Part shown: one piece after another, positions 6,945 through 8,813 of the stretch | How the letters are laid out: every line of letters starts with the position of its first letter | Numbering within the stretch: position 1 is the first letter of the stretch | Assembly (NCBI GenBank): GCA_002432545.1 | Contig: DJFR01000157.1 | Location: 14,016-22,828, forward strand | From: Flammeovirgaceae bacterium UBA5867 | GTDB lineage: Bacteria > Bacteroidota > Bacteroidia > Cytophagales > Cyclobacteriaceae | Direction: 5' to 3' | Length of the DNA stretch: 8,813 nucleotides | The notes under the pieces: generated by a model | Seen by the model: only the letters and a program-made list of their open reading frames with translations | What the model was told of the DNA's origin: nothing | Database searches by the model: none | Made by a program: the position numbers and the translations under genes

Positions 6945-7412
6945 GTTACTGCTAAAGGAGTCCCGATACATTTTCCAGCCTTCCGGGGTTTTCTTCCATA
7001 AGACCAGAAATTTGCCGCTATCGAACATTACATTGTTAGAATCAAATGATTGCCAGAGTCCTTCTTCGGTAACATATTCTTCGCCATCGCCATATACAGC
7101 AGTGGTAATGAACTTGCCGTTTCGTAATCCTATATCGTGATAAGCTACTCTGAAAAAATCCAGTGGCGCCTGCTCTCCGCACATAGCTGGTGTGTTGGGC
7201 GCGAGTATGCAGCAATCTTTTGCATAGCGGTTGATGAAGATTGAAGAATCGCCTTTTGCAAAAGCTTCAAAGTAAATATTGTTGCTGACGGCAATCGCGA
7301 CTTTCGCTTCTTCCAGCTTCGCGTTAACCTGTGGATGTTTTGTATTGCACTGCGGCAGTAAAAGAGACATGGTAAGTAAACTGATTACCGTAAAAATGTT
7401 ATTCGTTTTCAT
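6936..7412 (-). CDS. Exported SnoaL/DUF4440-like (NTF2 fold) protein
   Basis: A 158-residue protein with ATG at 7412 and TAA at 6936-6938. The first 21 residues form an export signal (MKTNNIF, then a hydrophobic stretch from about 8 to 19). Cys22 follows LLPQ, a poor lipobox with Gln at -1 and Pro at -2, so lipid anchoring is possible but uncertain. Residues about 32-153 resemble the SnoaL-like/DUF4440 branch of the NTF2 fold: a leading helix (VAIAVSNNIYFEAFAKGDSSIF), a central ILAPNTPAMCGEQAPLDFF, then strands ending KFLVLWKKTPEGWKMYRDSFS. The family is mostly of unknown function and includes ketosteroid-isomerase-like proteins; no catalytic residue set can be called. It converges on the ATPase gene and diverges from the surface-protein gene, so it is probably a single-gene transcript. 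Confidence 0.85.
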   Translation of the reverse strand: MKTNNIFTVISLLTMSLLLPQCNTKHPQVNAKLEEAKVAIAVSNNIYFEAFAKGDSSIFINRYAKDCCILAPNTPAMCGEQAPLDFFRVAYHDIGLRNGKFITTAVYGDGEEYVTEEGLWQSFDSNNVMFDSGKFLVLWKKTPEGWKMYRDSFSSNKN

Positions 7413-7431
7413 GATGTGTTGGTTTTACTAA

Positions 7432-7462
7432 GTTGAAGATCCTGTTAGGTTAAATCTTCAGC
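7432..7462. repeat. Inverted repeat upstream of the SnoaL-like gene
   Basis: GTTGAAGAT (7432-7440) pairs with ATCTTCAGC (7454-7462): nine positions with one G-U pair and a 13-nt spacer that itself contains CCT/AGG. It lies 20-50 nt before the ATG at 7412, so it could be a leader hairpin near the ribosome site or an operator. Confidence 0.4.
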
Positions 7463-7802
7463 AAAGAAAGTCTGCGGACTACAGCATGAATTGTATAAAA
7501 GCGAACAGTCTGAATTTATTTGATACTTGTTTTAGATTTTCCAGACACCTGCCCTTGAGTAATTTTGCCGAGCCAAATGCTCTATATAATTAAGGAGTTT
7601 AAAGTATAGTAATCACCTCAAGTCATCAACATGAGTAAAGCATTTACATGGTTACGATCGCTTCTCATTCTCAAATCCATTCTGGAATTATTCCCATTTT
7701 GATTTTATAAATCTTATTAACGGATTATTTTCCAGCCATTTAATCTCAAATTATTTACTTTTCATAGTTCCGACCAGGTTAGAATATACCAGATATCAAT
7801 GT

Positions 7803-7838
7803 CCCAAAGGCTTGTTATTTAATTGCATTTGGGCCTTT
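7803..7838. repeat. Overlapping alternative hairpin arms
   Basis: CCCAAAGGC (7803-7811) can pair through CCCAAA with TTTGGG (7828-7833), or through AAAGGC with GCCTTT (7833-7838). The two stems share bases and cannot form together. The site is about 135-170 nt before the surface-protein start. No T-tract follows on the plus strand. Confidence 0.35.
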
Positions 7839-7971
7839 CCAAAAAATCGAAGTCTAGTTTTGTTGATATATCAGCGATATAGTACATGCATTTTTTCAGC
7901 GCTCGCACCCCCTCCGTGCTTTGGTAGGTTTCTTGTCAAATGCCATATCAGAGTTAAAAGAAATGAGAAGT

Positions 7972-8813
7972 ATGAAAAAGTTTGTATCAATCTATGTGCT
8001 GCTGACAGGTATACTTAGCCTGGGATTTTTCTCCACGTTGCAAGCACAGAACGTTGGCGTTAATGCAACGGGTGCCACACCTGACGCTTCTGCGATGCTG
8101 GATATTTCTTCCACTACATCCGGAGTTCTTATACCGCGTGTAGCTTTAACAGCTACGAATGCAGCGGGACCTGTAACATCACCAGCGGTAAGCTTGCTGG
8201 TATATAACACTGCAACAGCAGGTACAGATCCTAACAATGTAGTACCGGGTTTTTACTACTGGAGTGGTTCAGCATGGATACCCTTCATGGTACAAAATTC
8301 TTCTGGCAACGGAGGCTGGTCATTGAAAGGTAATGCTGGCACAGCAGCGGCTACCAACTTTATCGGAACTACCGATAACAAACAGCTTATATTCAAATCA
8401 AACAGTCAGTCGTATCTTGAAATGGGTACACGCGAAACTCTAGGACTGATTCAAAATTATGCAGACTATACGGACGGCACTGAAAAAGTTACTCACTTGC
8501 GTTCCTCACTGCAATTCGAAGCTCCGGCAGCAAACTTCTATAAACCTAAATTCTATGTAGATGCTAATGGGAACTTCCGCATGAAAGGGAGCTCTGCCGG
8601 TACTGACTTCTTTGAGTTTGGTGCACGAGGCAGCAACAACAACGGTGGTCTTGACTTTATAGTAGGCGATGATGGTGATGAGCCGATGGTATTCAGCAGC
8701 TATAATTTTCAAACTACAGCTACTACAGAAATGATGCGCTTGCAGAATGGAAGAATGGCGGTCGGCAGCGCTACATTTGATGGCACTAATCCTGAGAAAG
8801 TATTGATCGATGC
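7972..8813 (+). CDS. Secreted Bacteroidetes surface/fibre-type protein, N-terminal part (runs off window)
   Basis: The frame is open from ATG 7972 to the window end (280 complete codons, 3' end missing). An in-frame ATG at 7963 would add MRS; the MKKF start gives a classic signal peptide (1-25, ending STLQAQ, cleavage likely after Ala25). The mature N-terminus has the motifs of a large Bacteroidetes family: NVGVNATGATPDASAMLDIS (27-46), GVLIPRV (51-57), a loop ending FYYWSGSAWIPF (94-105), then GWSLKGNAGTAAATNFIGTTDN (about 115-136, split by family into repeats). Later residues are rich in Gly, Asn, Ser and Thr and end MRLQNGRMAVGSATFDGTNPEKVLIDA-like. Such proteins are often long, secreted or cell-surface, sometimes with a C-terminal endosialidase-type chaperone or a T9SS sorting domain; those parts would lie beyond the window. 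Function unknown; adhesin-like is a guess. Confidence 0.87.
   Translation, partial: MKKFVSIYVLLTGILSLGFFSTLQAQNVGVNATGATPDASAMLDISSTTSGVLIPRVALTATNAAGPVTSPAVSLLVYNTATAGTDPNNVVPGFYYWSGSAWIPFMVQNSSGNGGWSLKGNAGTAAATNFIGTTDNKQLIFKSNSQSYLEMGTRETLGLIQNYADYTDGTEKVTHLRSSLQFEAPAANFYKPKFYVDANGNFRMKGSSAGTDFFEFGARGSNNNGGLDFIVGDDGDEPMVFSSYNFQTTATTEMMRLQNGRMAVGSATFDGTNPEKVLID

Larger units (their letters stand above)
7413..7971. other. AT-rich divergent intergenic region
   Basis: These 559 nt between the SnoaL-like gene and the surface-protein gene contain no convincing gene. They are visibly more AT-rich than the flanking genes. Two inverted repeats are listed separately (7432-7462, 7803-7838). A GATATATC palindrome occurs near 7864-7871. 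A 23-codon open frame (7631-7702) is too short to support. I could not identify a matched Bacteroidetes -33/-7 promoter, although both flanking genes must start from here. The long stretch before 7972 could be a leader or contain a small RNA, but nothing in the sequence proves it. Confidence 0.65.

Noticed and set aside
7631..7702. 23-codon open frame starting MSKAFTWLRS and ending LELFPF
   Set aside because: It is hydrophobic and amphipathic-looking, but so short that chance explains it. The AAGGAG at 7593-7598 is over 30 nt from the ATG, so it gives no support for translation.

Overview
The window looks like chromosomal DNA of a Bacteroidota bacterium, most likely Cytophagales or Chitinophagales. 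The evidence is family-level. There is a Bacteroidetes-style FtsX/MacB permease N-terminus, and a membrane protein pairing the Bacteroidetes four-cysteine N-terminal module with a carboxypeptidase-regulatory-like domain. There is also a secreted 'NVGVN.. / PDASAMLDI / GVLIPRV' surface protein, and starts lack clear Shine-Dalgarno sequences. GC content is in the mid-40s percent by eye. I see no mobile element, phage gene, CRISPR array, tRNA or rRNA.

Left half (1-3752): four genes, all on the minus strand, read right to left. The first is a membrane sensor protein with TM segments, a coiled coil, a PAS domain and a histidine-kinase H-box, but no ATP-binding domain. Next come a four-cysteine, single-TM, carboxypeptidase-regulatory-like membrane protein and a secreted transglutaminase-like (kyphoscoliosis-peptidase type) protein only 18 nt downstream of it. 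Last is the N-terminal part of an ABC transporter permease that runs off the left edge. The middle two are probably co-transcribed. A nested inverted repeat sits between the sensor gene and that pair.

Centre (3753-6845): a 498-nt divergent intergenic region carries a perfect 17-nt palindrome flanked by extra half-sites, which is a good operator candidate. To its right lies a complete plus-strand P2-type (calcium-type) cation ATPase with all catalytic motifs and most SERCA site II ligands.

Right part (6846-8813): a long hairpin followed by a T-rich tract separates the ATPase from a convergent small SnoaL/DUF4440-like exported protein. A 559-nt AT-rich divergent intergenic region with several inverted repeats follows. 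The window then ends inside a secreted repeat-type surface protein on the plus strand.

Functionally, most products act at the envelope: transport, sensing, secreted or surface proteins. Nothing here forms a recognisable defence, mobile or biosynthetic system. The most unusual items are the kinase-like protein without a catalytic domain, the palindromic operator candidate, the Cys4/transglutaminase pair, and a marked excess of the tetranucleotide TATA across coding and non-coding DNA.
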